The notes beneath the pieces are model-generated. The model saw only the letters and a list, made by a program, of their open reading frames with translations, did not search any database and had not been told where the DNA came from. Shown here one piece after another: positions 7,964 to 16,145 of a stretch of 64,000 bases of DNA; the first letter of the stretch is position 1, and every line of letters begins with the position of its first letter. The stretch spans positions 1 to 64,000 of the forward strand of contig JAMPFN010000004.1 of NCBI GenBank assembly GCA_023664445.1, given 5' to 3'. A program made the position numbers and the translations under genes. The DNA comes from Clostridium sp. Lineage in GTDB: Bacteria; Bacillota; Clostridia; Oscillospirales; Ruminococcaceae.

Positions 7964-9169
7964 ATGCCAAAAAAAGTTTATGTTGGAATAGGAGATAAAG
8001 CAAAACAAGTTAAGAAGATTTATTTAGGAGTTGACGATAAAGCAAGAAATGTTAAAAAAGGATATGTTGGGGTAAATGGAATTGCAAGACAATTTTGGCC
8101 TAATGAAGATTTACCTATTAAAACTAATACTACTCTAACATTACAACAAGGAAGAGCTTGGATGGGTACTACAACGCTTGGAGAATATGCCGTCTTTGGA
8201 GGCGGTTTGGGTTTTTTTAATGAGTCATCAAATTCGTGGATCTTTGCTCCATCAACAAAAATTGATGCTTTTGATAAAAATTTTGCCCAATATAGTCTAA
8301 CAACAGAAACAGGTTCTGTACCTGCATTAATAAATATTAAGGATAATGCTCTAACAATAGGAGATTATGCTTTATTTGGTGCTAATGGCTCTTCTCATAC
8401 AAATCAAAGTAAACCTATAACAGTATATAATAATTCTCTTTCTCGTTTAAGTCCGATAGAGTTATCTTCACAAAGATATGATGTAGCTTCAACAACCATA
8501 GGAAATTATGCTTTGTTTGGAGGAGGAAATGGGTCGTCAGAAAGTTCAGGTGTAATATCAAATATAGTAGATGCCTATGATAAAAATCTTAGTCATTCAA
8601 CTCCTACTGCATTAGCACAAGAAAGATCGTATGCGGCAGCAACAACAATAGGGGATTATGCATTATTTGGCGGCGGTACTAACAACGGAGCTATAGATAC
8701 AGTAGAAGTTTATGATAAAAACTTAAACAGAACAACTCCTATTTCATCACTTGTTTCTCCATCTTGGGGAGGAGCAGCAACAACAATAGGGGGTTATGCA
8801 TTATTTGGTGGTGGAGTTAGTGATACGATTGGCATTAATGTAGTAACTGCATATGATAATAATTTAAATAGAATAACTCCGACTTATTTATCTGAAAACG
8901 CTTATATGCCTATGGCAACCAATACAAAAAATCATGCTATTTTTATTATAGGACAAAAAGCATCAGCCAATGTTTCTGCAAATTTTACAAATATAATAGA
9001 TCTTTATGATGAAACTCTACAACGTCATAGCTTGAAATCATCAATTAGTGCAGGAGGTATAAGTGGTATTACAATTAAAGATCATTTGCTAATTGGTGGA
9101 GGTTATTATCAAAATAGAGCAAATTCAACTCCTATTTATTATAATAAAATAGAAGTTTATGATATCTAA
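7964..9169 (+). CDS. Kelch-like beta-propeller tail protein
   Basis: 401 residues. The N terminus has three short repeats (KKVYVGIGDKAKQVKK / KIYLGVDDKARNVKK / GYVGVNGIARQFW), a known prefix of Firmicutes phage virion proteins. From about residue 60 onward, at least five repeats follow the pattern xATTIGxYALFGGGxxxxxxxxVxAYDKNLxxxTP, kelch-type blades that would fold as a beta-propeller. It probably binds carbohydrate or protein at the cell surface as part of the tail tip. RBS AGGAGATGAACAT. Confidence 0.75.
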   Translation: MPKKVYVGIGDKAKQVKKIYLGVDDKARNVKKGYVGVNGIARQFWPNEDLPIKTNTTLTLQQGRAWMGTTTLGEYAVFGGGLGFFNESSNSWIFAPSTKIDAFDKNFAQYSLTTETGSVPALINIKDNALTIGDYALFGANGSSHTNQSKPITVYNNSLSRLSPIELSSQRYDVASTTIGNYALFGGGNGSSESSGVISNIVDAYDKNLSHSTPTALAQERSYAAATTIGDYALFGGGTNNGAIDTVEVYDKNLNRTTPISSLVSPSWGGAATTIGGYALFGGGVSDTIGINVVTAYDNNLNRITPTYLSENAYMPMATNTKNHAIFIIGQKASANVSANFTNIIDLYDETLQRHSLKSSISAGGISGITIKDHLLIGGGYYQNRANSTPIYYNKIEVYDI

Positions 9170-9192
9170 CTATCAAAGGAGGAATTTTTAAT

Positions 9193-9537
9193 ATGAAAAT
9201 AATTGAAAAATATACTGGAGAAAAAACTTACATGTACCCTAATGGCACAATTGCAAGTAAAGAAGTTGTTCTTGAAAATACACCCGCAGCTCTTATTTTT
9301 ACACATATAGTAGAAACCGATGAAAACAGGGAAGTAATGTGGGCATTACAAAATCTTTCGGCAATGCGTACAATGTATGGAATAGATTCTGAACTTTCCG
9401 AAGAAGAAGCGATTCTTGCTATTCAAGAGTTTATCAATACTCCCCCAAAAATTGATGATTCTCCAACAGCAGAGGAAAGGATAGCAGCTGCACTTGAATA
9501 TCAAGTTATAGCATCAATGGCAGATATAGAAGAGTAA
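9193..9537 (+). CDS. Conserved tail-region hypothetical protein (114 aa)
   Basis: RBS AAAGGAGGAATTTTTAAT precedes the ATG. It is acidic and largely helical after a short N-terminal beta hairpin (KYTGEKTYMYPNGTIASKEVV). The position immediately before an XkdX-type gene is typical for Clostridia phages. No motif permits a function. Confidence 0.6.
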   Translation: MKIIEKYTGEKTYMYPNGTIASKEVVLENTPAALIFTHIVETDENREVMWALQNLSAMRTMYGIDSELSEEEAILAIQEFINTPPKIDDSPTAEERIAAALEYQVIASMADIEE

Positions 9538-9549
9538 GGAGGAGTTACT

Positions 9550-9678
9550 ATGAATTTTGAAACAATAAAAAAGAATTTTGAACATAATCTTTGGACAGCG
9601 CTTATGGTAAAGATGGCAGTTAAAAAAGGTATTATTTCTAAAGAACAGTATGAAGAAATCACAGGAAACAAGTATTGA
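9550..9678 (+). CDS. XkdX-family small tail protein
   Basis: 42 residues, too short for most gene callers. The product runs MNFETIKKNFEHNLWTALMV and ends KKGIISKEQYEEITGNKY. It fits the XkdX pattern of an N-terminal W/F-x-x-I-K-x-x-Y-x-x-x-L motif followed by G-x-I-[ST]-x-E-x-Y-E-x-I-T-G. The RBS is AAGGAGGAGTTACT. Its TGA overlaps the upstream sequence of the next gene's RBS. XkdX proteins are part of PBSX-like tail modules. Confidence 0.8.
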   Translation: MNFETIKKNFEHNLWTALMVKMAVKKGIISKEQYEEITGNKY

Positions 9679-9692
9679 CAGGAGGAATATTC

Positions 9693-11504
9693 ATGCCCAA
9701 AGAACTTTGGAATGAAGGCAGAGTAGTAGGATATTCAGCATATGAAATGTATGTAAGGCATGCATTAGCTGTTGACCCTGGACATAAACCGGCAAGCGAA
9801 AAAGAATGGCTTGCTTCTATGATGGCTATGGGTTCTTCAATGCTGCTGAAAGTCGGTAAAGACCCTGACGGGACGAGTTATGATACAGTTCATTATAGGG
9901 ATATACCGCTTCCGGCTGATTCAAGACTGTGTGCCGCCAATACTATTACAGCGTCATTATTTGTTGGCAAAAGTGATAAAGCAGATGATAACACTACATC
10001 TGAATGGTGTACAAAGGTGACTGATTATGGTCCGCTGATAAGTAATACATCATCATCTTCCCCTAACGGTACATTAGGATATAGAACTTCTGTTCCATCT
10101 AAGTCAATTAGCAGTAAAATTTTTGATGAATATAAGCAGTCTATCAGAGAGTATGCAAATATAATTGATGGAATTGTTATACAACCGGGAAAATGGGAAC
10201 CAAACCCTGATACGCCTCCTGCAAAGGATTTTGAACCATCATTGTCAGCTGCTCCAATGTTAAGAATTGCATTCCGAAGCCGTGTAACATCAACATTTTA
10301 TATACTGTTTACAGGCTTTACAAACCGTTCGGTAGTTGACGGTCAGACAGGATTCGGTTCAGCTGTGAACACGCCTTCACCGGCAGACGGTGATTTCTTG
10401 GGACCTTGGCAGTTTCCTTGGGCTAATAAAATTATTTTTACTGTACCTTCTGTACTTGCGGAACAATTCAAACCAAACATTGGTGTGAAACAAGGTTCGG
10501 ATGGTAAACCTTTAATCGCTTTTACAGAAGTTGATGATAAACATATCGATGCATTATCTATGGCTGATGAAGTTGGTACATTATATGCTCTGAATGGGAA
10601 TAGTGGTTCTGTTGATTTGGAACTTAAATACAAATCAACTGACAATTACATTTCAAGGTACGAAGGTTCATTTACATGGGAAACCCTTATCAATATGCTT
10701 CATTTTAATAAAAAATGCAGTATAAAATTGGAAATAAAATCGGTTGATCCAAATAATTTTACTGCTATTGATATAACGCCAGTTCTGCTAAACAGCTGTA
10801 CAGATGGTGTATCTGCGCTTTTCAAGTTTGGGAAGGATTCTAAAATAGCACGCCTTAAAATTCCTGATACTGGAGATGGTTGGGATAATTTAGATACTGT
10901 TAAATATGATGGATATTTCAGAATGATAATCAAACTTAACACTACAGAAGTGGGTACTACTTCTAAGTTTACAATAGAATTATGTGCTTTGTTAAAAAAA
11001 GCTATTACATTTATATCTACAGAATCTAATACACGCTGGGATTCAGGATTCTATTGGAGAGGAAATTTTAATAATGATGATATACGACCTATATTTGGTA
11101 CTGAACCTCCCGGATATCAGAGTAACTTAGGAACACCTATAACTAAGACCGGAGTTTGCGAAGGGATAAATAGAAAACTGCATAAAACATTCAAAGCAGA
11201 TTCTACAGGGATTAATTGGGGCTTAGATTTGACGTTTTCAGCTTCACCATTAAGTGGTGATAATAATGATCCTATAGTACTGATTGACAAGAGTTATAAT
11301 TATGGGGGAGATATTGAAAATCCAGGTAATTTATCTTTGATAGTCGGTGCTAATGTTAATAACATAGAATATACGTATAAATCGGCTAATGGAATATCAC
11401 TACGTCCAACTTTATCTGATAGATCCCTTTCACTTGATGAATATACTGAATTGATAGACAATTCTGCAGTTGTACGTAGTTGTAGTGGTGTTTATTCAAT
11501 ATAA
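9693..11504 (+). CDS. Large virion structural protein of the tail-fibre region
   Basis: 603 residues; the ATG at 9693 follows ACAGGAGGAATATTC, and an upstream in-frame TTG at 9675 is rejected. The N terminus (PKELWNEGRVVGYSAYEMYVRHAL, then KPASEKEWLASMMAMGSSMLLK) is a helical block I associate with structural proteins of Firmicutes phages. The rest is beta-rich with no enzyme motif (FYILFTGFTNRSVV, DGDFLGPWQFPWANKIIFTVP). It is a likely baseplate or fibre component by position and composition. Confidence 0.55.
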   Translation: MPKELWNEGRVVGYSAYEMYVRHALAVDPGHKPASEKEWLASMMAMGSSMLLKVGKDPDGTSYDTVHYRDIPLPADSRLCAANTITASLFVGKSDKADDNTTSEWCTKVTDYGPLISNTSSSSPNGTLGYRTSVPSKSISSKIFDEYKQSIREYANIIDGIVIQPGKWEPNPDTPPAKDFEPSLSAAPMLRIAFRSRVTSTFYILFTGFTNRSVVDGQTGFGSAVNTPSPADGDFLGPWQFPWANKIIFTVPSVLAEQFKPNIGVKQGSDGKPLIAFTEVDDKHIDALSMADEVGTLYALNGNSGSVDLELKYKSTDNYISRYEGSFTWETLINMLHFNKKCSIKLEIKSVDPNNFTAIDITPVLLNSCTDGVSALFKFGKDSKIARLKIPDTGDGWDNLDTVKYDGYFRMIIKLNTTEVGTTSKFTIELCALLKKAITFISTESNTRWDSGFYWRGNFNNDDIRPIFGTEPPGYQSNLGTPITKTGVCEGINRKLHKTFKADSTGINWGLDLTFSASPLSGDNNDPIVLIDKSYNYGGDIENPGNLSLIVGANVNNIEYTYKSANGISLRPTLSDRSLSLDEYTELIDNSAVVRSCSGVYSI

Positions 11505-11521
11505 ATATTGTGGAGGATAAT

Positions 11522-11923
11522 TTGAAAATATATATTAAATCTGCAACGCAAGGCAATATGTCTGCCAGTCAACAGGTCAACAGGTTAGGAAAATATCTGT
11601 ACAAGCATCTTGATGGAGCATATAAGTATATGAAATCCGGCAATATGTATGATGTTTACTGCACTTTGCTGTATCAGCTTAAACCAGAATGCGGCGGTAA
11701 AGTCAATGATGTTCAAGAAATGACGATCAATATCAATATTACTACATATCAGAACAAAATCAGAATAAACACAATTGAAATGACACCGGAAGAAAGAACT
11801 CTTGGTTATGACACAATGAAACCCGAAGAAATGAGCGATTTGAAACAGGCGATGGAAATTATCATCTGGAAGGTTGGCAATAAAATCAGGAAGGCTTATA
11901 AAGATTATCTGATCCTTTTCTGA
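11522..11923 (+). CDS. Hypothetical protein with KIYIKSA-type N terminus
   Basis: 133 residues from a TTG at 11522, placed by TGGAGGATAA; an in-frame GTG at 11510 would overlap the RBS. It begins KIYIKSATQGNMSAS, resembling the starts of the proteins at 26304 and 60339. The rest is mixed helix/strand with a basic C terminus (VGNKIRKAYKDYLILF). Function unknown. Confidence 0.55.
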   Translation: MKIYIKSATQGNMSASQQVNRLGKYLYKHLDGAYKYMKSGNMYDVYCTLLYQLKPECGGKVNDVQEMTININITTYQNKIRINTIEMTPEERTLGYDTMKPEEMSDLKQAMEIIIWKVGNKIRKAYKDYLILF

Positions 11924-11956
11924 TTTGAATTTCAAAATATGTGGAGGAATGAGTAA

Positions 11957-12559
11957 ATGGAGATTTCATTTTATCCCAGATGTCAGCTTGGTATGGAAAT
12001 ATATTTTTCTCCTGATTCTGATAAGTTTTCAATAATTAAGCTTGATGATAAGTATTATATCCGCATTAAAAATCCTGAACGGGAGTGGATATATCCTACA
12101 TGGAAAGAGAATAAATTCAGAACATTTGATGAAGCTCAAAGTTGGCTGAGTTTACATGATTGGGAAAGTGCAGATCATGACCATATTAAGTATGATGATT
12201 CTGTATTCATCAATATGGCGTTTACAGCACTTTCGGACAGACAATCTGTATTGGCTGCGATCAATACCAAAAATCTTGCCAATGACCTTGTAAGGGTACG
12301 TTCATCAAACGTCTGGGCATATGGATTGAATATCAAAAACCGAAAGGATAAAACAGGAGATTTATTGGTACAGTTTAAGAATAAAAACGGCGGTGCGGGT
12401 GATGTGTATATCTACTATGATGTTCCTGTTATGATATATCGCCGCTGGCAGTCTGCACCAAGTAAAGGGCATTACTTTTGGGTGTATATAAGAAACAATT
12501 TTAATTACAGCAAGCTGACCGGGGATAAACGCGGAAAGCTTGGAAATGCAGTTAATTAA
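11957..12559 (+). CDS. KTSC-domain protein
   Basis: 200 residues, RBS TGGAGGAATGAGTAA. Residues about 115-190 match the KTSC pattern: SSNVWAYGLNI, then GDLLVQFKNK, YIYYDVPVMIYRRWQSAPSKGHYFWVYIRNNF. The S-x-x-x-x-x-GY, L-x-V-x-F, Y-x-Y-x-x-V-P and A-x-SKG-x-[YF] elements are visible. KTSC is a small domain, often at the C terminus of phage and prophage proteins and suspected of binding a ligand or nucleic acid. The N-terminal half is unassigned. Confidence 0.7.
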   Translation: MEISFYPRCQLGMEIYFSPDSDKFSIIKLDDKYYIRIKNPEREWIYPTWKENKFRTFDEAQSWLSLHDWESADHDHIKYDDSVFINMAFTALSDRQSVLAAINTKNLANDLVRVRSSNVWAYGLNIKNRKDKTGDLLVQFKNKNGGAGDVYIYYDVPVMIYRRWQSAPSKGHYFWVYIRNNFNYSKLTGDKRGKLGNAVN

Positions 12560-12572
12560 GGAGATGGAGTAT

Positions 12573-13034
12573 ATGAAAGTTTATAAGCATAGAATAAGTG
12601 CAGCAACCAATTCCGCACAAGGATCAGGTACTACATATTATTTAGTAACATTCGATCAGATACAAAAATTTTTCAATGGTGAAGATTCTAATGTCTGGAT
12701 AGGAAAATCTTTTGAAGAACTCGGATGGGCCGCTATTGATTTTGACAACAATTTGTTCGGAAGTCAGATTATAGGCGATGACTTGTATATATGTGTTACT
12801 GACGGCAAAGATATTGAGGTTAATGGTGATTTAGTAAATCCGGAAGAAGCTTTGGAGATTTGTGCACCGGATGATCTTTCAGAATATATTAAATCTGCTT
12901 CTAATGGGATTATTCAAAGGTATATCACGGAATATGAAATTGTCATGCCTGATTTTGATAACTGGGCTGCCGACCTTCTTGAAGATAATATCAGCTTTTC
13001 AAGAATGGTATCGGATTTTCATGAATTTGATTAA
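12573..13034 (+). CDS. Hypothetical acidic protein with MKVYKHRISAA N terminus
   Basis: 153 residues; the ATG at 12573 follows AAGGAGATGGAGTAT. It is acidic (many D and E) with an internal SEYIKSASNG stretch resembling the N-terminal tag of its neighbours. It is the last gene before the strong terminator at 13038, so the fibre-region transcript ends here. Function unknown. Confidence 0.55.
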   Translation: MKVYKHRISAATNSAQGSGTTYYLVTFDQIQKFFNGEDSNVWIGKSFEELGWAAIDFDNNLFGSQIIGDDLYICVTDGKDIEVNGDLVNPEEALEICAPDDLSEYIKSASNGIIQRYITEYEIVMPDFDNWAADLLEDNISFSRMVSDFHEFD

Positions 13035-13037
13035 TAA

Positions 13038-13077
13038 AATAATAAGCAAGTCAATATCTACTGACTTGCTTATTATT
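13038..13077. terminator. Strong bidirectional terminator
   Basis: AATAATAAGCAAGTCA (13038-13053) pairs perfectly with TGACTTGCTTATTATT (13062-13077). It is the boundary between the tail-fibre region and the AT-rich accessory cassette. Confidence 0.9.
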
Positions 13078-13134
13078 TATCTCTATAATGTGATCTGCAC
13101 TGAACACTTTTATCATCTTAATTTACCTCATGAC

Positions 13135-13159
13135 ATAGCACAGCCTGTTTTTGTGCTAT
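13135..13159 (+). terminator. Weak terminator-like hairpin
   Basis: ATAGCACA (13135-13142) pairs with TGTGCTAT (13152-13159). The T tract lies within the loop side rather than after the stem, so termination is uncertain. It lies at the left edge of a 963-base stretch (13078-14040) without a protein-coding gene. Confidence 0.35.
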
Positions 13160-13271
13160 AGTAGATTAATAGTGAAAATAAAAAAGTGAATAAAATTAGA
13201 TATGTACCATATAAATTAAATGTGATACCAAACAGCAACTGAAAATTGTGCAAAACGTCTAAAACTCTAAC

Positions 13272-13300
13272 TTGACATATAATTTAAAATATGATATAAT
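13272..13300 (+). promoter_or_regulatory. Consensus sigma70/SigA-type promoter
   Basis: TTGACA (13272-13277), a 17-base spacer and TATAAT (13295-13300): both hexamers are perfect. It drives rightward RNA into the non-coding stretch upstream of the metallo-beta-lactamase-fold gene. Use of the host housekeeping sigma factor sets this cassette apart from the phage-type motifs elsewhere. Confidence 0.8.
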
Positions 13301-13333
13301 AAATAATTGCTTTTTTATATTTGTGTAAATTTG

Positions 13334-13403
13334 AGCTACCTTCGAGAAAATTAATTTTCTCTTGTTTCAATCTTCATGTAGCAAGCCTAATTGAAATTGT
13401 AGC
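13334..13403 (+). ncRNA. Possible pseudoknotted 5' RNA downstream of the consensus promoter
   Basis: About 34 bases after the promoter, GCTAC (13334-13338) can pair with GTAGC (13378-13382, or a second copy at 13399-13403), enclosing the stem-loop GAGAAAATTAATTTTCTC (13344-13361). TTTCAAT (13365-13371) can pair with ATTGAAA (13390-13396), which interleaves with the first stem as an H-type pseudoknot. The following stretch to 13660 is AT-rich and shows no open frame with a ribosome-binding site. RNA function is speculative. Confidence 0.3.
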
Positions 13404-13669
13404 AAAGAAACCCAATATTTTTCCATATCAAGTCGAAAGAAAAGACATAAAATAGCAATAACAATGTAACTATGGGGAATATTTATTAGTGAAATAGTTT
13501 TAATTGTAAGTGGATTTACTATACGTAATTTGTTAATCAATAACAATTAAAAACAGTATACTTTGCAAAAATACAGAAAAAGTACATAATTACTTTCTTG
13601 CTGAATTTTAAACACTTTTGTGCAACCTTACAATTTTTTCGATTTTTCAAGATTTTTTCTCTCAAATAC

Positions 13670-13698
13670 TTGACATTTCCTGAAAAAAGTGATAAGAT
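13670..13698 (+). promoter_or_regulatory. Second sigma70-type promoter
   Basis: TTGACA (13670-13675), 17-base spacer, TAAGAT (13693-13698). It would start the leader RNA that precedes the gene at 14041. Confidence 0.7.
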
Positions 13699-13820
13699 AA
13701 ATGAGTTGATAAGTTTACGCTGTTGTGTGATATAGACAAATTTCTCCTTTGAATTTGTTTATATGCAACAAAATTCAAAAATTAAATACAAATAAAAAGA
13801 ATATGTTAAGTGCATATAGT

Positions 13821-13970
13821 ACCTGAGAAAGCAGGTGGCATGTGAAGCCAGTCATAATATCCTGCCGAGGGAAGTTATAAAAATAAGACCGTTGTGAATG
13901 GATTGATTTCTATAGGGGAAGATGACTTTATTGACTTTTTCATAGAGATAGTTTGAACAACGGTTTTTAT
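13821..13970 (+). ncRNA. Structured leader with transcription attenuator
   Basis: ACCTG/CAGGT (13821-13825 with 13832-13836) competes with GCAGG/CCTGC (13831-13835 with 13861-13865), so two folds are mutually exclusive. TGGC/GCCA (13836-13839 with 13847-13850) forms a small hairpin between them. ACCGTTGT (13888-13895) then pairs with ACAACGGT (13957-13964), followed by TTTTTATT, a terminator ahead of the gene at 14041. The architecture is that of a riboswitch-like or protein-controlled attenuator, but it matches no riboswitch class I know. Confidence 0.5.
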
Positions 13971-14040
13971 TATATAGATTTTATCAAAAGTATTAATTAT
14001 CTGTGGAGTTGGAAAATAACCTAATAATGAAGGTATTGTT

Positions 14041-15471
14041 ATGAGAAGTTGTTTAGAAGGTTTGTGGAGAGAAATTGATCCGCTAATTTCAGAAGTATTG
14101 CATGATGGTAATAATTCAGATTTATGTGGGAAACATAATGATATGCTGAATTTTGTTGCAGAAAAAATTTCTGAAATAATAAATATTGTAAGATATGTAA
14201 ATGAAGGTGATGCAATAACCTTAGAGCATCTATTAGTATTTGCTAATATATTAAAAAACGATACAGATTTACCACTTCACAGATTAACAACAGCAGCAAA
14301 TGCTGCTGTAACCCTTTCGAAAAAATGTAATTTATGTGCTATTTGCCAAAATTGCTCATATAAAAAATATATGTTAATTTTAGAACATAAAATGAACGAA
14401 AGAGCGATTTCACATGGATTAAGCAACTATTTTTCAAAACCTCAGAGAATGTTTTATTATTTATCATTTTATGACAAACTGAAAATGGTAAACAGCTTAG
14501 AAAATAAGATTTTTTGCTTAAAAGGATTTTCTTCTTCAACGCCATTAATACATTCTGCCATTTTTAAGAATGTATGTTATGGAGGAGGAATTTATATTAA
14601 TTTTGGGGGTAAAGGTATTGTCATAGACCCTGGTGTGGATTTTGTGGATACTATGCATAGAATGGGGATATGTATTAGAGATATTGACGCAGTTATTATT
14701 ACACACGCTCACATGGATCATAATGCCGATGCTGATGCACTTTCTTCTCTCAATTATGATTATAATGCTTATATGACGAAATCCTTCTTTGTTGGCAAAT
14801 TACTGGAAAGAACCCAAATGGTGGGTCATGACATAAAATGGATAGTAGATGATTTGGATTGTAATCAATTAGAGAACAATGGAGTACAAAATATTGAGCT
14901 GTTAAGTGAATATAATGAACGTTGTATATTTACCGATAAAAAAAGTATTAAATTACAATTTGTGCAAACGAAGCATATGAAAAATGAAAAAACTTATGGA
15001 ATTAAATTGACATATGAAAATTTTAGTATCGGTTATACTTCTGATACAGCTTATTTAAATGAATTTAATGATTTTTTTGATGATTTAGATGTTTTGATTT
15101 TTAATATCAGTGATATTTATGAGAAAGATGTTATAGGAATAAAAAGCAAACACACACATTTGGGATATAATGGGAGCGTTAGTTTGTTAAAAAATATTCC
15201 TAAGTCACCAAAACTTTCAGTTGTTTCTGAATTTTGCTGTACAAATGGTGATATAAGAGAAAAAATAATCGCAAAAATGAAAGATGATTTGGGTGAGAAA
15301 TTTAAAGGCACTTTACTTCCAGGAGAAATCGGTTTAGTAATTTCAATTCCTGAATTAAAAGTTAGATGCGATATCTGTAGACAATATATTAACCCTGAAA
15401 ATACATACATACTTTCACCAGAACATGAATATGGAAAAATTTCTTTTGTATGTGGAAATTGTTTCAGATAA
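14041..15471 (+). CDS. Metallo-beta-lactamase-fold hydrolase with two zinc-finger extensions
   Basis: 476 residues. Residues about 170-420 form an MBL fold: THAHMDH at 221-227, His312 (TKHMKNEKTYG), Asp335 (YTSDTAY) and the HTH at 371-373. This complete metal-ligand set favours phosphodiesterase or RNase Z-like chemistry. The N-terminal ~150 residues are helical and end in C-x2-C-x2-C-x2-C (Cys96-105). The C terminus adds a second finger (Cys443, Cys446, Cys471, Cys474). MBL enzymes of this style occur in phage-bacteria conflict loci (for example Apyc1 degrades cyclic nucleotides), so a defence or counter-defence role is plausible. The substrate is unknown. It is preceded by an attenuator and followed by three small genes. 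Confidence 0.75.
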   Translation: MRSCLEGLWREIDPLISEVLHDGNNSDLCGKHNDMLNFVAEKISEIINIVRYVNEGDAITLEHLLVFANILKNDTDLPLHRLTTAANAAVTLSKKCNLCAICQNCSYKKYMLILEHKMNERAISHGLSNYFSKPQRMFYYLSFYDKLKMVNSLENKIFCLKGFSSSTPLIHSAIFKNVCYGGGIYINFGGKGIVIDPGVDFVDTMHRMGICIRDIDAVIITHAHMDHNADADALSSLNYDYNAYMTKSFFVGKLLERTQMVGHDIKWIVDDLDCNQLENNGVQNIELLSEYNERCIFTDKKSIKLQFVQTKHMKNEKTYGIKLTYENFSIGYTSDTAYLNEFNDFFDDLDVLIFNISDIYEKDVIGIKSKHTHLGYNGSVSLLKNIPKSPKLSVVSEFCCTNGDIREKIIAKMKDDLGEKFKGTLLPGEIGLVISIPELKVRCDICRQYINPENTYILSPEHEYGKISFVCGNCFR

Positions 15472-15549
15472 ATTTAAAATAGCATTGTTATTAAGTGTGC
15501 TGATAGAATTAAATTGTTTATAATAGAAATAAAACCGGGGTGACATAAA

Positions 15550-15954
15550 ATGGAAGAATATGAATTTATTTTAATCGTGCTTGAAGAGTATTTGTCACAC
15601 TATAATTCTATAGTGACTTGTTTGGAAAATTATGATGCAAAATCTTTTAAAAACGCATATGATGAATTTTTTGAACAATACTTGACGTACAAAGAACTTT
15701 ATGAGAATTTAACAAATGAAAGTGATATGAATGAGGATTGTGAAAGAAATCGATTTAGGTTTTTGCGAGAGAAAGATTTTAAAGGTTTTATTAAAAACTT
15801 AAAGCAACTGGTGCCAAACCATGATATTGAATCAATAATTCAATCTTTCTATTTAGAGGTTAATTCCCAGGATGTAATAAATTTAGAAACAGAGTTGGCC
15901 ATTTATCCATATCTATTAAAGCAAATTAGAAATCAGGAGGAAAATGCATTATGA
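15550..15954 (+). CDS. Small helical protein of the MBL cassette
   Basis: 134 residues, RBS CGGGGTGACATAAA. It is strongly acidic and predicted all-helical (EEYEFILIVLEEYLSHYNS, NLETELAIYPYLLKQIRNQEE). There is no recognised family. The stop overlaps the next ATG in an ATGA arrangement, so it is translationally coupled to the 60-residue gene. It may be a partner or regulator of the MBL enzyme. Confidence 0.6.
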   Translation: MEEYEFILIVLEEYLSHYNSIVTCLENYDAKSFKNAYDEFFEQYLTYKELYENLTNESDMNEDCERNRFRFLREKDFKGFIKNLKQLVPNHDIESIIQSFYLEVNSQDVINLETELAIYPYLLKQIRNQEENAL

Positions 15955-16133
15955 ACATGAAAATTTGGGAGGAACTTGCCTTAATTAGGGAAGCTTTTGA
16001 AAAACAGCCATTACAACGTCTGAAAGTTGAAGAAGACAGAGGTGGATATATTGATAATGAGGAAGAAAACGAAGAGTATAAAGGTAATCTAAAGGATGGT
16101 TTTTATGGTATGTACTGTAAAAGCAGAAAGTGA
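15951..16133 (+). CDS. Small acidic protein of the MBL cassette (60 aa)
   Basis: Starts at the ATG in the ATGA overlap with the previous gene; RBS AGGAGG nine bases upstream. The central acidic run (DNEEENEEYKGN) sits between a helical N terminus and a basic tail (CKSRK). No homologous family is recognised. Overlap and spacing argue for a real operon member. Confidence 0.5.
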   Translation: MNMKIWEELALIREAFEKQPLQRLKVEEDRGGYIDNEEENEEYKGNLKDGFYGMYCKSRK

Positions 16134-16145
16134 AATAAATAAAAT

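Noticed and set aside
12862-13161. Plus-strand frame of 99 codons overlapping 12573-13034
   Set aside because: It runs through the strong terminator at 13038 and is a shadow of the real gene.
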